Source: Chitinophagaceae bacterium (lineage in GTDB: Bacteria; Bacteroidota; Bacteroidia; Chitinophagales; Chitinophagaceae). From it: 64,000 bases of DNA. A program made the position numbers and the translations under genes. The stretch is taken from positions 124,001-188,000 of the forward strand of contig JADJBP010000008.1 in NCBI GenBank assembly GCA_016703625.1, read 5' to 3'. This document shows, in pieces, positions 1-8,778 of this stretch. The first letter of the stretch is position 1. Each line of letters begins with the position of its first letter. The notes under the pieces are model-generated. The model ran no database searches and had not been told where the DNA came from. It worked only from the letters and a program-made list of their open reading frames with translations.

Positions 1-655
1 TGTCGTTCTTTTAAGTGTACCATTGAACACCCGGTAATACACAATGATGCCCCGAAAACTGTTGACACGCTGTCGAAGATCAAGGCCTGCAATGGTGCAT
101 TGGGGTCACCTTTGGAGCCGGGATCCGGTCAATAATTGCTGTTAATATCTCTTCAATACCGATACCGCTTTTACCGCTGGCCAGCAGGATATCTTCGGGT
201 TTACAACCGATCAATTCCACGATCTGGTCAGTCACTTCCGGTATCATAGCGCCATCCATATCTATCTTATTGATCACCGGAATTATCTCAAGGTTATTTT
301 CAATTGCAAGGTATAAGTTGCTGATTGTCTGTGCTCAATGCCCTGGCTGGCATCCACTAAAAGCAAGGCGCCTTCGCAAGCGGCAAAGGCACGGCTCACT
401 TCATAACTGAAGTCCACACTGGCCGGGTATCAATCAGGTTCAGCACATATTCGGTGCCTTTCAAGTATAATTTATCTGTATGGCATGGCTCTTAATGGTG
501 ATCCCTTTTTCCCTTTCCAGGTCCATATCATCCAACACCTGTGCCTGCATATCACGTTCACCAATGGTATGGGTAAATTCCAGCAAACGGTCGGCAAGGG
601 TACTTTTACCGTGGTCGATATGTGCAATGATGCAAAAATTTCTGATGTTCTTCAT
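1..655 (-). CDS. lepA: Elongation factor 4 (LepA), 5' part, frame-broken
   Basis: Translation GTPase that back-translocates stalled ribosomes. The start at 655 gives the G1 motif AHIDHGKST (about residues 11-19) and the switch region EREKGITIKSHA. Later pieces in other frames carry EYVLNLIDT, the G4 motif NKID, and family sequence ending in YYRVFNGT at the window edge, so the gene runs on beyond base 1. Frame breaks lie near 463, 430, 333, 112 and 75; most are a base missing or gained in a short run. LepA is conserved in almost all bacteria and the sequence on both sides of every break is normal, so I read the breaks as sequence errors. Identity is sure; the exact reading frame is not. Confidence 0.93.
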
Positions 656-1060
656 GTACGTTCACGCTCTTTTTAAGGGGGCAAAAGTAGTTTATTTTGA
701 GCATAAAGAACAGCTTGCGCTGAGGGTAGTCAAAGTGTCGAAGTGTGAATCATGGGATTTCGAGCAAGTCCAGGGAATTTTCAGACCAAAACTTTAATAC
801 CAGCTTTAGCTTTTCATAGTGTCATTGTGCAGCCTGCCCTGAGGCACAAAAGGGGTTTAAATACTATCTTCAGTTTACAAAAGCGACCCTTGCATAAATA
901 GTTGTACCTTACAGGCTTTATATGGGGCTGTTAATCGGTGAAACCAATAACTGGTTCTTTAATGATAATTACTAGATCCGAACCAGGCGCCTCAAAATAA
1001 AAAATCATAATTATCAGGGTCATTCTTTGTTTTAGTTTACCAAATAACTCAAACCAACTT
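656..1060. other. Intergenic region, divergent promoters expected
   Basis: About 405 bases between the divergent lepA and DUF6159 genes. I see no coding sequence that resembles a protein family. Around 716-745 there is a short stretch (GCGCTGAGGGTAGTC and following bases) that looks like the short dispersed repeats common in Bacteroidota intergenic DNA, but no second copy was found here. The promoters of both neighbours must lie in this region; no convincing box was identified. Confidence 0.4.
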
Positions 1061-1889
1061 ATGAACTTTTTGACCGTTTAAGCACCGGGGTGGAGGATCA
1101 CTATGAACAGTTTCGCCATCCTTAAAAAAAACAGGCAACTCATCATTTTCCCCATCCTTTCAGGTATTTCACTGCTGCTGATGATGGGAATTTTTATTTT
1201 GGGCATCTTTGCTGTAGCCGGCTGGGATGTGGATTATATAAATACTGATAATGACGTAGTGAATTATGCCATTATGTTCCTTTTCTATTTTGTCAATTAC
1301 TTTGTGGTGGTGTTCTTTAATATGGCCCTTATCCATTGCAGCAAACTGTACTTCAACGGAGAGGAAGTAAGTGTAAGCATCGGATTAAAATTCAGTGCAA
1401 GCCGCATCGGGGTTATCCTGTCATGGGCATTATTTGCTGCCACCGTGGGTACCATTTTAAAGATCATACAGGAGAATTCGGGCTGGCTGGGCAAAATCAT
1501 AACAGGCCTCGTTGGCATCGTTTGGGGGTATCACCACTTTTTTTGTAGTGCCGGTTATTGCCTATGAAAACCTTGGGCCTGTTGCGGCTTTTAAAAGATC
1601 TACACAGCTTATGAAAGAAAAATGGGGTGAAAGCCTTGCCGCTACTTTTAGCCTTGGCCTGATCCAAACATTGGTCTTCTTACTGGCAATGGTGCCCATC
1701 TTTTTAATTGCCAGCTATGTGAATATTTTTATTGGCATTGCCCTGGCTGTCGTGGTTGGCTTTTTGATCTTTTCAGTTTTCAGCGCAACACAAACTATTT
1801 TCATCAGTTCGGTATACCATAATATAACCGGGAAAATAGATGACCATTTTGATCAAAAAACTGATCGATAGCCTATTTGTAAAAAATGA
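1061..1889 (+). CDS. DUF6159 family integral membrane protein, frame-broken
   Basis: Multi-span membrane protein of unknown function. The true start is probably the ATG at 1061: with one T more at 1067-1071 and one G fewer near 1088 the N-terminus reads MNFFDRLSTGW, the family's usual opening. Hydrophobic segments follow, with a conserved FFVVPVIAYENLGP stretch and a KRS..LMKEKWGES loop. A run of five G near 1528 breaks the frame; four G restores it. A third break in the A run at 1856-1861 hides the end, which with correction reads LIDSLFVKK and then a stop at 1887-1889, like other family members. About 275 residues when repaired, which is a normal length. Function is unknown. Confidence 0.8.
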
Positions 1890-2184
1890 TCCATCACCTT
1901 TGCCGGGATTTTCTCCTGCAAAATATATACAAAACAACGGGTCTTTCTTTTTGCAGAATATATTCCATGAAAAAGAACCTGGCCGCATTGTAAACCAGTT
2001 TGGTAATGTTTTGCAAGTATTTACAACAAATGAATTTACTACCGGCACTACCCCGCCCACACATAAGCGTGGGATCAACAGTGCAGAACTGATCAAAGAA
2101 AAAAGCCGCTGGTTCATCATGAGTTTTACCCGGAATGAAGCAGGAAAAGAACAGCCAATTACGCCTTCATATTTAAATAAATAA
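1890..2184 (+). pseudogene. C-terminal fragment of an NTF2/SnoaL-like protein
   Basis: The open frame here encodes FHEKEPGRIVNQFGNVLQV, a HKRGINSAELI segment and a C-terminal PITPSYLNK. As I know the family, this matches the second half of NTF2-like (SnoaL) proteins in which a conserved arginine-glycine-isoleucine-asparagine strand precedes the last strand. The first half (roughly 80-100 residues) is absent: immediately upstream is the end of the DUF6159 gene. Either the gene was truncated by deletion or the assembly lost a few hundred bases here. The stop is directly followed by the ATG of the acetyltransferase at 2185, so the two may have been one operon. Confidence 0.5.
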
Positions 2185-2643
2185 ATGGGACAGATCATCA
2201 TAAGAAAAGCCGAAATGAAAGATGTAGACAGCCTGCTTGTTTTCGAGCAGGGAGTGATCAATACTGAGCGGCCCTTTGATCCAACCTTAAGAACCACCGC
2301 TACACATTATTATGATATTGAAAAAATGATAACAGCACCCGAAGTTGAACTTGTTGTTGCAGAACTGGATGATGAATTGATCGGTTGCGGCTATGCACGT
2401 ATAGAAGATGCAAAACCATATCTCCGGATGCAACATGCTTACCTCGGGTTCATGTACGTGGTGCCACAGCATCGTGGAAAAGGAATAAATAAAATGGTGA
2501 TCGATGCATTGTCAGCATGGTCAGCATCACAACATATTACTGAACTGCGGCTGGATGTGTACCACCAAAATGAATCAGCTATTAAAGCCTATGAAAAATG
2601 TGGATTTACCAGGCATATGATAAATATGCGGATGGGTTTATGA
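2185..2643 (+). CDS. GNAT family N-acetyltransferase
   Basis: A 152-residue GNAT protein, the normal length for a single-domain member. The acetyl-CoA pyrophosphate loop is QHRGKG at residues 95-100, preceded by the beta-strand LGFMYV, and followed by the NESAIKAYEKCGF motif at 129-141 typical of the family's last helix and strand. The substrate cannot be told. It starts directly after the stop of the upstream NTF2-like remnant and is followed by a terminator hairpin at 2697-2728. The frame is intact. Confidence 0.88.
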   Translation: MGQIIIRKAEMKDVDSLLVFEQGVINTERPFDPTLRTTATHYYDIEKMITAPEVELVVAELDDELIGCGYARIEDAKPYLRMQHAYLGFMYVVPQHRGKGINKMVIDALSAWSASQHITELRLDVYHQNESAIKAYEKCGFTRHMINMRMGL

Positions 2644-2696
2644 GTCAGGCACACCGTATTGAATAGTCCTAAAATAGGTTGACAAATTTAAAATAG

Positions 2697-2728
2697 TCCC
2701 GGTTGCCGCAGGTAGCCGGGATTTTTTT
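2697..2728 (+). terminator. Rho-independent terminator after the acetyltransferase
   Basis: Stem TCCCGG (2697-2702) pairs with CCGGGA (2716-2721), with a loop of 13 bases that has some internal pairing, followed at once by seven T. It ends the 1061-2643 transcription unit. Confidence 0.65.
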
Positions 2729-2862
2729 GTTCGCAAAATAAAGGGAAGATTAACCGTTATAGAATACTTCAAATCACCATGCTGCAGGATAATATATCCT
2801 TTTAATAAGTATTTAAAGCCTACTTTACAATACCATCACGCAGTCATAAAAAATAAGATAAA

Positions 2863-3490
2863 ATGCAAACACTCATAAACGCGATCCGTGTTCCCGTATT
2901 TATTGCCCTGTTGTTTTTATTTGCTGCCTGTGGAGATGCAGAAGCGGAATACGAAGTGGGCGACCAGGTTGAAGTGCTAGCCGGTGGAACCTGGTATCCT
3001 TCAGAAGTGCTGGAAGTTAAGAACGGTTCCTATAAAAGTTCGCCATGCAAATGATGATGACAGCCAGGATACCTGGGTGGAAGAAGAAAATATCCGATTT
3101 GCAGGAGAAAATGCAAAACCGGATGATGCCGCGTGGAAAATGTAAATAAAGAAAAAATGGAGACACAAAACGGGGCATTGCCAAAAATAAGGTACAAGCT
3201 GGAGCCTGCTTTGCATTTATGAGAAAGGTACAACACCAAAATATATGCATACATTTCCGGAATACCTGTTCTGCAAAAATGGCCGGTGGGAGCTGCATGC
3301 ACTCAGTAATTCCATTGGCCAGATGGGAACTTACACCATTGATGGGAACCAGCTAATCACAGTACATGACGGGGCCGACAGGCTTACCGGGAAGTATACG
3401 ATCACCTGGCATGCTGCTGAAAATTACCTGGAACTGGATGATGGAAAACTGGTCTTCAGGTTAAGGTACCGAACAGAAGCAAAATGCTGA
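2863..3490 (+). CDS. Hypothetical lipoprotein with Tudor/agenet-like N-terminus, frame-broken
   Basis: The start at 2863 gives a lipoprotein signal ending FLFAACGD (lipobox cysteine about residue 23). Then comes YEVGDQVEVLAGGTWYPSEV, a pattern seen in Tudor- or agenet-like small barrels. An extra A near 3035 breaks the frame; corrected, it goes on with HANDDDSQDTWVEEENIR. Two or three further indels at 3125-3215 join it to the last open stretch (3245-3490), which reads GQMGTYTIDGNQLITVHDG and LTGKYTITW, a lipocalin-like beta pattern. I treat it as one gene of about 205 residues, but two separate small genes remain possible. Function is unknown. Confidence 0.55.
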
Positions 3491-3610
3491 GTGTATATTG
3501 AAAAATATTTATCCTCCTGTTAGCTTAAATGATCCGTTTATTCCAAACCGGCGTGTTTAATATTTTTTTACTTTTATAAAGCAAATAAAAAAGTAAATTA
3601 GTTCCTGAAC

Positions 3611-5488
3611 ATGCGGCAGGCAGGTCTCTTTTGCCGCTCAAAACAGCTCTTAATGACATACCTCTTGCTTAAAAAACAGGCATTGCGCTTTTTACCTGTG
3701 AAAATTTTATATGCGTTTGTACTGTTTACTTCCGGGCCATCTGCCTTTGCGCAACAATCAAAAAGCAGCATGGCATACAGGGTAGCCATGCCCCAACCTG
3801 CCAGTCAAATATACCAGGTGGTCTTTACTTACACCCGTTTCAAAGCGGATATGCTGGAACTAAAAATGCCGGCCTGGACACCAGGGTATTACCAACTGCT
3901 TCATTATGTCAAACAGGTGAGTAATTTTAATGCAACGGATGGCAATGGAAAAACAATTGCCTGGACCAGGCCCAATGCAAACAGCTGGCAGTTACAAACC
4001 AAAAATACCACAACCATTACCGTAAGTTATGACGTGAAGGCAACAACCGCGTTTGTGGCACAACCTTTCCTGGATTCAACTCACGGGTATATTGTACCCG
4101 CAGGCGTTTTTTTATATGTTGCCGGCATGATAAACCATCCGGTAACTGTTACCATTGAGCCTTATAAGAACTGGGCCAGTATTGCAACCGGGCTGGAACC
4201 GGTTGCCGGAAAAAAATTTACCTATCATGCTGCTGATTTTGATATTTTATACGACAGTCCCCTGCTGACCGGCAACCTGGAGACCTTGCCTTCATTTACT
4301 GTACGGGGCATTCCCCATTACTTTACCGGCTATAAAATGGGAGCATTTAACCGGGCTGAACTGATGAATGACCTTCAAAAAATTGTGGAAGCAGGCACTG
4401 ATATTTTTGGGGATATCCCTTACCCGCATTATACATTTATTGCCATTGGCCCGGGACGCGGGGGACTTGAGCACTTCAATTCAACCACCATCAGTTTCGA
4501 CGGCTCACAGTTAAGTACACCCGAAGGCAGAAAACGGTTGCTGCTTTTCCTGGCGCATGAATATTTTCATCATTACAATGTCAAAAGGGTAAGGCCTGCA
4601 GAACTGGGTCCGTTTGATTATGATAATGGCAACCGCACAAAAATGCTTTGGGTATCAGAAGGATTATCCGTGTATTATGAATACCTGGTGCTGTTAAGAA
4701 AGGGGCTGATCACATCAACAGACCTGCTGAATGCCATCCGTGGCAATATAAAAGCCTATGAGAACAAACCGGGCCGGTTGTATCAATCCGTAGCTGAGGC
4801 CAGTTACGAAACATGGTCCGATGGCCCTTTTGGCCGTACCGGCGATGAAGTGAATAAAACCATTTCGGTTTACGATAAAGGGCCGGTTATGGGTTTATTG
4901 CTTGACCTTACGATCAGGCATGCTACCGGAAATAAAAGATCACTCGATGACCTGATGCGTTTGCTCTATGTTGATTTTTACAAAAAAAGAAAAAGAGGTT
5001 TCAGCGAAGCAGAACTGCGGGCAGCCTGTGAAAAAATTGCCGGTATCCCGCTCGATGAATTTTTCAACTATATCTACACCGTTCAAACGCCCGATTATCC
5101 CAAATATTTTGCCTATGCCGGGTTGGCTATTGATACATTACCTGCAGCACTGCCCGGGGGCTGGCTGGGCATTTCAACCCGTTACCGGGATGATACCCTA
5201 TCTGTAACTGCTGTTGACTGGAATTCACCCGCCTGGCATGCGGGCATACGCATGCAGGATAAAATACTTTTGGCCGCAGGTACAAAAGCCACAAAGAAAC
5301 AATTTGATGAAATGGCCGCAGCCCGAATGCCCGGTTATAAAATAAAACTACTGGTTTTGCATAATGGGAAGCAGGAAGAAAAAGAGATCACTTTGTCTGC
5401 CAGGTTCGAAAAGTCATTTACCATCAAACCAATAAATGACCCGGGCAAACTGCAAAAGGCCATATTGCAGGACTGGCTGAAAGAATAA
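3611..5488 (+). CDS. M61 family metallopeptidase (glycyl aminopeptidase-like) with PDZ domain
   Basis: Exported zinc peptidase of 625 residues with an intact frame. Zinc motif HEYFH lies at residues 316-320 and the third ligand glutamate is E350 in WVSEGLSVYYE, the spacing of M61 enzymes. A long beta-sandwich N-domain precedes it (about 45-230) and a PDZ-like domain follows (about 515-600, with GGWLGIS and SPAWHAGI). A signal peptide ends near SAFAQQS. The start may be the ATG at 3653 rather than 3611, since the first 14 residues look unlike a leader. M61 enzymes cleave N-terminal glycine or alanine from peptides; the in vivo substrate is not known. A periplasmic location is inferred. Confidence 0.92.
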   Translation: MRQAGLFCRSKQLLMTYLLLKKQALRFLPVKILYAFVLFTSGPSAFAQQSKSSMAYRVAMPQPASQIYQVVFTYTRFKADMLELKMPAWTPGYYQLLHYVKQVSNFNATDGNGKTIAWTRPNANSWQLQTKNTTTITVSYDVKATTAFVAQPFLDSTHGYIVPAGVFLYVAGMINHPVTVTIEPYKNWASIATGLEPVAGKKFTYHAADFDILYDSPLLTGNLETLPSFTVRGIPHYFTGYKMGAFNRAELMNDLQKIVEAGTDIFGDIPYPHYTFIAIGPGRGGLEHFNSTTISFDGSQLSTPEGRKRLLLFLAHEYFHHYNVKRVRPAELGPFDYDNGNRTKMLWVSEGLSVYYEYLVLLRKGLITSTDLLNAIRGNIKAYENKPGRLYQSVAEASYETWSDGPFGRTGDEVNKTISVYDKGPVMGLLLDLTIRHATGNKRSLDDLMRLLYVDFYKKRKRGFSEAELRAACEKIAGIPLDEFFNYIYTVQTPDYPKYFAYAGLAIDTLPAALPGGWLGISTRYRDDTLSVTAVDWNSPAWHAGIRMQDKILLAAGTKATKKQFDEMAAARMPGYKIKLLVLHNGKQEEKEITLSARFEKSFTIKPINDPGKLQKAILQDWLKE

Positions 5489-5499
5489 ATTAAAACCAG

Positions 5500-5561
5500 C
5501 ACCAACTATTGGAATCGAACCGACGACCATCCTGATATCTTTCGGTAGTGCTAAGTTGGTG
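5500..5561 (-). other. tRNA-like remnant with 8-bp terminal stem
   Basis: Read on the minus strand, CACCAACT and AGTTGGTG (8 bp, perfect) bracket 46 bases. Near the 3' side these hold a T-arm-like GTCGG-TTCGATT-CCAAT with one mismatch and one G-U pair. A real tRNA would need about 12 more bases; the anticodon arm cannot be drawn. It may be a decayed tRNA, or a tRNA that lost bases in assembly. No anticodon can be assigned. Confidence 0.35.
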
Positions 5562-5612
5562 TTGTAATTGCAACCATTGCGGCGTTAACTTTTAGTTTTA
5601 TGATTTTGAGAT

Positions 5613-5653
5613 AAAACAGCTTCCCCGGAAAGACCGGGGAAGCTGTTTTATTT
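5613..5653. terminator. Strong hairpin terminator
   Basis: A perfect 16-bp stem, AAAACAGCTTCCCCGG (5613-5628) against its complement at 5634-5649, with loop AAAGA and then TATTTTA. The A-rich 5' and T-rich 3' sides allow it to work in both directions. It lies between the M61 peptidase and the cytochrome gene. Confidence 0.85.
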
Positions 5654-5808
5654 TACTTAATGTGTGAATTATAAAACCTATTTAAAGACCGATGTAATAT
5701 TTGCAGCTTTATGCAAATTAACTTTGAAATGTTTTAGGATAAGGTTCCGCCAAAAAATTTGTTTTTAGCTGCTTTCTTAAAACAATCAAATAATTAAACC
5801 AATATTTT

Positions 5809-6567
5809 ATGAAAGCGTTTACAATTAAATTTCCTGTTTTTTTACCGGCCATTTTTTTATCACTGGTATTGTGCTGTTAAGCTGTGGTGAACAGTCGGCA
5901 GCAAGAACCACTGTTGATTTGATTGATACATCATCAACTGAAGTGGTGATCCAGGATCCGGCTATTGACAGCTTACCTGCTATTGAACATACAGCCACCA
6001 CAAATCAGGTTAACAATAACGACATTAAAATAAAAGATCCGGTAACAATAACTAAAACAACTACTGTAAAGACACCGAACAGTGACCCAAAAGCAGCTCC
6101 TGTTACCACCACAACTACAACTACCACCACAACAGTTCCGACCCCTGTTGTTATCACAGAGCCTGTAAAACCGGCACCTCCTGTTAAACCAGTAACGGTA
6201 GAAGTACCAAAACCGGTTATAGTTAATACGCCAACACCCGTTCAAAATGACTGGCCGGTTCCGGCAAATTACAGATCCATGAAAAGCCCTTATGCAGCCG
6301 ACCAGTCAAGCCTTGCCCTTTGGAAAAACAGTTTATGGAACGCATTGCAAGTCATGTCATGGCACTAAAGGTGATGGACAGGGGCCAAAAGCATCTTCAC
6401 TGGATACGGAGATGAGGTCTTTTTCAAGTGCCGCATTTAAGGCACAATCAATAGGTGAAGTTTTTTACAAAACAATAATCGGTCGTAAGGATAGGCCCAA
6501 AGAGGAAAAGAAGATAGCTGACGTGGAAGAAAAATGGGCTGTGGTTAATTATATCAGGAGTTTCTAA
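5809..6567 (+). CDS. Lipoprotein c-type cytochrome on a Thr/Pro-rich stalk, frame-broken
   Basis: The ATG at 5809 opens a leader MKAFTIKFPVF whose lipobox LLSCGEQ is in the next frame after an indel near 5868. About 100 residues follow that are rich in threonine, proline and valine, including a run of threonines near 6107-6133 and VKPAPPVKPV. A second indel near 6320 (TTT for TT) joins the linker to a single-heme cytochrome c domain: heme site CKSCH at 6346-6360, then GDGQGP and a C-terminal WAVVNYIRSF helix. This suggests an electron carrier held away from the outer or inner membrane by a stiff stalk. Its redox partner is unknown. The domain end is normal for the family. Confidence 0.8.
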
Positions 6568-6785
6568 CACCAGTAAAATTAAAATACAATATTGAGCTGC
6601 GCAGGCATGCAGTTCTTCCAGTCCCCCATTTCCGCTACATGGTATAATAGTTTTTAACCTGTGAATTATGTAAGATATTTTAGAATTTTTGTAACAATAA
6701 CCATTCAATACAGTGCAATTTTGCCGGCGTCTTACGAAACCTGCCAATATTGGTATTCCGTGAAGACCACATATAAATAAAAACT

Positions 6786-7254
6786 ATGAAAAAAAACGAT
6801 CTGCCTGTTATTCCTGATCATGATGTTAACCGGCTTAGGAGCTTATTCCCAAAAATACAAGACAGTTGAAGATACAGCACGGCTGAACAGGGAGTATGTA
6901 AAAGTAACCAATGACATTGCGGAACTTAATGCTAAACTCGCTATTGCTCAAAATAATTTACCTGGGTATAAATCAAAAGCAATTGAAGCAGGAACAGATG
7001 CAGATAATGCAGCAAACAAAAGTGTTGACCAGGCGTACAAAGTTACAAATGGTGATGTTGGTGATGCGAGAAAAGCAAAAAGAAAAGCCAGGAAAGCGTA
7101 CCGTGAAGCTAAAGATTCAAGATCGGCAAGTAATAATTTAAGTAACCAGGAGAGTATAATAACCAAACTTACTTTACAAATAAACAGGAAAGAACAGCGC
7201 CTGAAGGAATTGGAAGTGATGCGTTTGGCAATTGCTGCAAAATTCACATTGTAA
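6786..7254 (+). CDS. Exported coiled-coil protein, unknown function
   Basis: The start is ATG at 6786. With seven rather than eight A after the ATG, it reads MKKTICLLFLIMMLTG and on into GAYSQKY, a typical signal peptide; as given, the frame only opens at 6820. The mature part of about 130 residues is charged and helical, with heptad-like runs (LNREYVKVTNDIAELNAKL and KRKARKAYREAKDSR). I do not recognise a named family. It has its own terminator at 7309-7340. Periplasmic location is inferred from the leader. Confidence 0.65.
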
Positions 7255-7308
7255 ACTATTTTATACCGGGATCGAAAGATCCGCGTCAGTTAGAACAAGA
7301 ACATTCGT

Positions 7309-7340
7309 AAAATGAGGCTTTCAGCCTCATTTTTTATATT
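7309..7340 (+). terminator. Rho-independent terminator
   Basis: AAAATGAGGCT (7309-7319) and AGCCTCATTTT (7323-7333) form an 11-bp stem with loop TTC, followed by more T. It ends the 6786-7254 gene. Confidence 0.85.
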
Positions 7341-7382
7341 TTATTTTTCCCGTTTACCTTTGCCACTCAACCATCAGGCAGC

Positions 7383-7754
7383 ATGTGGTATCCATTCCTT
7401 AATATCTTCTTCTTTGTTTTTCATACCGCATTTACTTTATTTAATTGTGTTGGCTGGGCCTTTGCAAAAACAAGAAAGCTTCACCTGGCAACCCTGTTGC
7501 TTACCGTTTTTTCGTGGTTTGTTTTGGGTATTTGGTATGGCTGGGGTTATTGTGCCTGTACCGAATGGCATTGGCAGGTACGGGAAGCATTGGGCTACCA
7601 GGACAGGTCCAATTCCTATATCCATTTCCTGTTGCTGAAACTAACCGGCAAAAATTTTGACCAGCAATTGGTGGAACGTGCCACCCTCATCCTGTTTCTG
7701 TTTAGCTTTGCTATGAATTTGCTCTTTTGGTTTAAACACAGAAAAAAAAGGTAA
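7383..7754 (+). CDS. DUF2784 family membrane protein
   Basis: A 123-residue protein with three or four hydrophobic spans (about residues 5-25, 38-58 and 100-117). It carries the family signature FNCVGWAFAKTRKLHLAT and WYGWGYCACTEWHWQVR. DUF2784 proteins are small inner-membrane proteins of unknown role. The frame is intact. The ATG at 7383 is chosen because the family begins with a short hydrophobic helix; the longer upstream frame from 7312 is in another phase. Confidence 0.85.
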   Translation: MWYPFLNIFFFVFHTAFTLFNCVGWAFAKTRKLHLATLLLTVFSWFVLGIWYGWGYCACTEWHWQVREALGYQDRSNSYIHFLLLKLTGKNFDQQLVERATLILFLFSFAMNLLFWFKHRKKR

Positions 7755-7820
7755 GCAGGATATTCTATTTAAGCCTTTAAAATCAGCTGCTGCTGGCCAA
7801 CTTCCCATTTACTTATTACT

Positions 7821-7828
7821 TATATTTG
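7821..7828 (+). promoter_or_regulatory. Possible -7 box of a Bacteroidota promoter
   Basis: TATATTTG fits the Bacteroidota -7 consensus TAnnTTTG exactly and lies 17 bases before the DUF2911 start at 7845. No good TTG is seen at the -33 distance, so the call is weak. Confidence 0.35.
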
Positions 7829-7844
7829 ACCAAAAAATTACATT

Positions 7845-8675
7845 ATGAAAAAAATAGTATGCATTGTAAACGCCTTGTTGATATTATCACTGGCAAACGC
7901 ACAAACCTTAACTACGCCGCAGCCATCGCCTTTGCAAACGATAAAGCAAAATTTTGCGCTGGGTTCCATTGAATTAAGTTATAGCCGCCCGGCAAAAAAA
8001 GGCCGTAAGATCATGGGCGACCTGGTGCCCTTTGGCAAAGTATGGCGTACCGGCGCCAATGCAGCAACCACCATTACTTTCAGCGAAGAAGTAACCATTG
8101 GCGGATTAGCAGTTAAAGCGGGCAAATACGGTTTATTAACCATCCCAGATGCCGGCAAATGGACGGTCATTATCTCTAAAGATGTAAATGTAAGCTCTCC
8201 AGCGGCCTATAAACCCGAAAATGATGTGGTGCGTGTACAATCCGATGTGGTTACTACACCCTTTACTGTTGAAAACTTTACCATCAATTTTGCCAATATT
8301 ACAACCAGCAGCTGCAATGTGGAAATGATGTGGGAGAACAGCTATATAAGCTTTCCAATAACTGCCGGAACCGATGCCAAAGTGATGAAGCAGATAGACA
8401 ATATCATGAATAAGGATAACAAACCTTATTATAATGCCGCCTCTTATTATTATGATAACGGCAAAGACCTGAACCAGGCACTGGTATGGGTAAACAAAGC
8501 TGTTGAAACCAATAAAGAAGCATACTGGATGTTCCTGTTGAAAGCACGCATTCATCAAAAACTGGGCGATAAGGCTGCCAGCAGGGCCGCAGCTACAACC
8601 TGCAAAGACCTGGCAGCAAAAGATAAAAATGAGGACTATATTAAAATGGCCAATGAATTAATTGCATCCCTGTAA
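7845..8675 (+). CDS. DUF2911 family exported protein with helical C-terminal repeat
   Basis: A 276-residue exported protein. A signal peptide (residues 1-19, ending SLANAQ) is followed by the DUF2911 domain at about 28-170, with the marks ELSYSRPAKKGRKI, FGKVWRTGANAATTI and AGKYGLLTIP. The last 80 residues are helical and look like one or two tetratricopeptide units (LNQALVWVNKAVETNKEAYW). DUF2911 is common in Bacteroidota and has no established function. A second, shorter DUF2911 lipoprotein lies at 29343-29872. The frame is intact. Confidence 0.88.
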   Translation: MKKIVCIVNALLILSLANAQTLTTPQPSPLQTIKQNFALGSIELSYSRPAKKGRKIMGDLVPFGKVWRTGANAATTITFSEEVTIGGLAVKAGKYGLLTIPDAGKWTVIISKDVNVSSPAAYKPENDVVRVQSDVVTTPFTVENFTINFANITTSSCNVEMMWENSYISFPITAGTDAKVMKQIDNIMNKDNKPYYNAASYYYDNGKDLNQALVWVNKAVETNKEAYWMFLLKARIHQKLGDKAASRAAATTCKDLAAKDKNEDYIKMANELIASL

Positions 8676-8716
8676 TTAATGATGCAACATAACCCCGATG
8701 CATGACCGTTAAGTGT

Positions 8717-8753
8717 CTTCACGAACCCATATGATCAAAACAGGTTCGTGAAG
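8717..8753. terminator. Hairpin between convergent genes
   Basis: CTTCACGAACC (8717-8727) pairs perfectly with GGTTCGTGAAG (8743-8753). There is no T tract, but it lies between the ends of two converging genes, so it may be a transcription stop or an mRNA-stabilising hairpin. Confidence 0.5.
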
Positions 8754-8778
8754 GCGCGGTCACCGGTAATGAAAAGGC

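Noticed and set aside
480..797. Plus-strand open frame opposite lepA
   Set aside because: It is a shadow of the lepA start region; the minus strand carries the conserved GTPase motifs.
1773..2297. Minus-strand 174-residue frame
   Set aside because: It lies opposite the DUF6159 end, the NTF2-like remnant and the acetyltransferase start, all of which have family sequence; the frame has no recognisable content.
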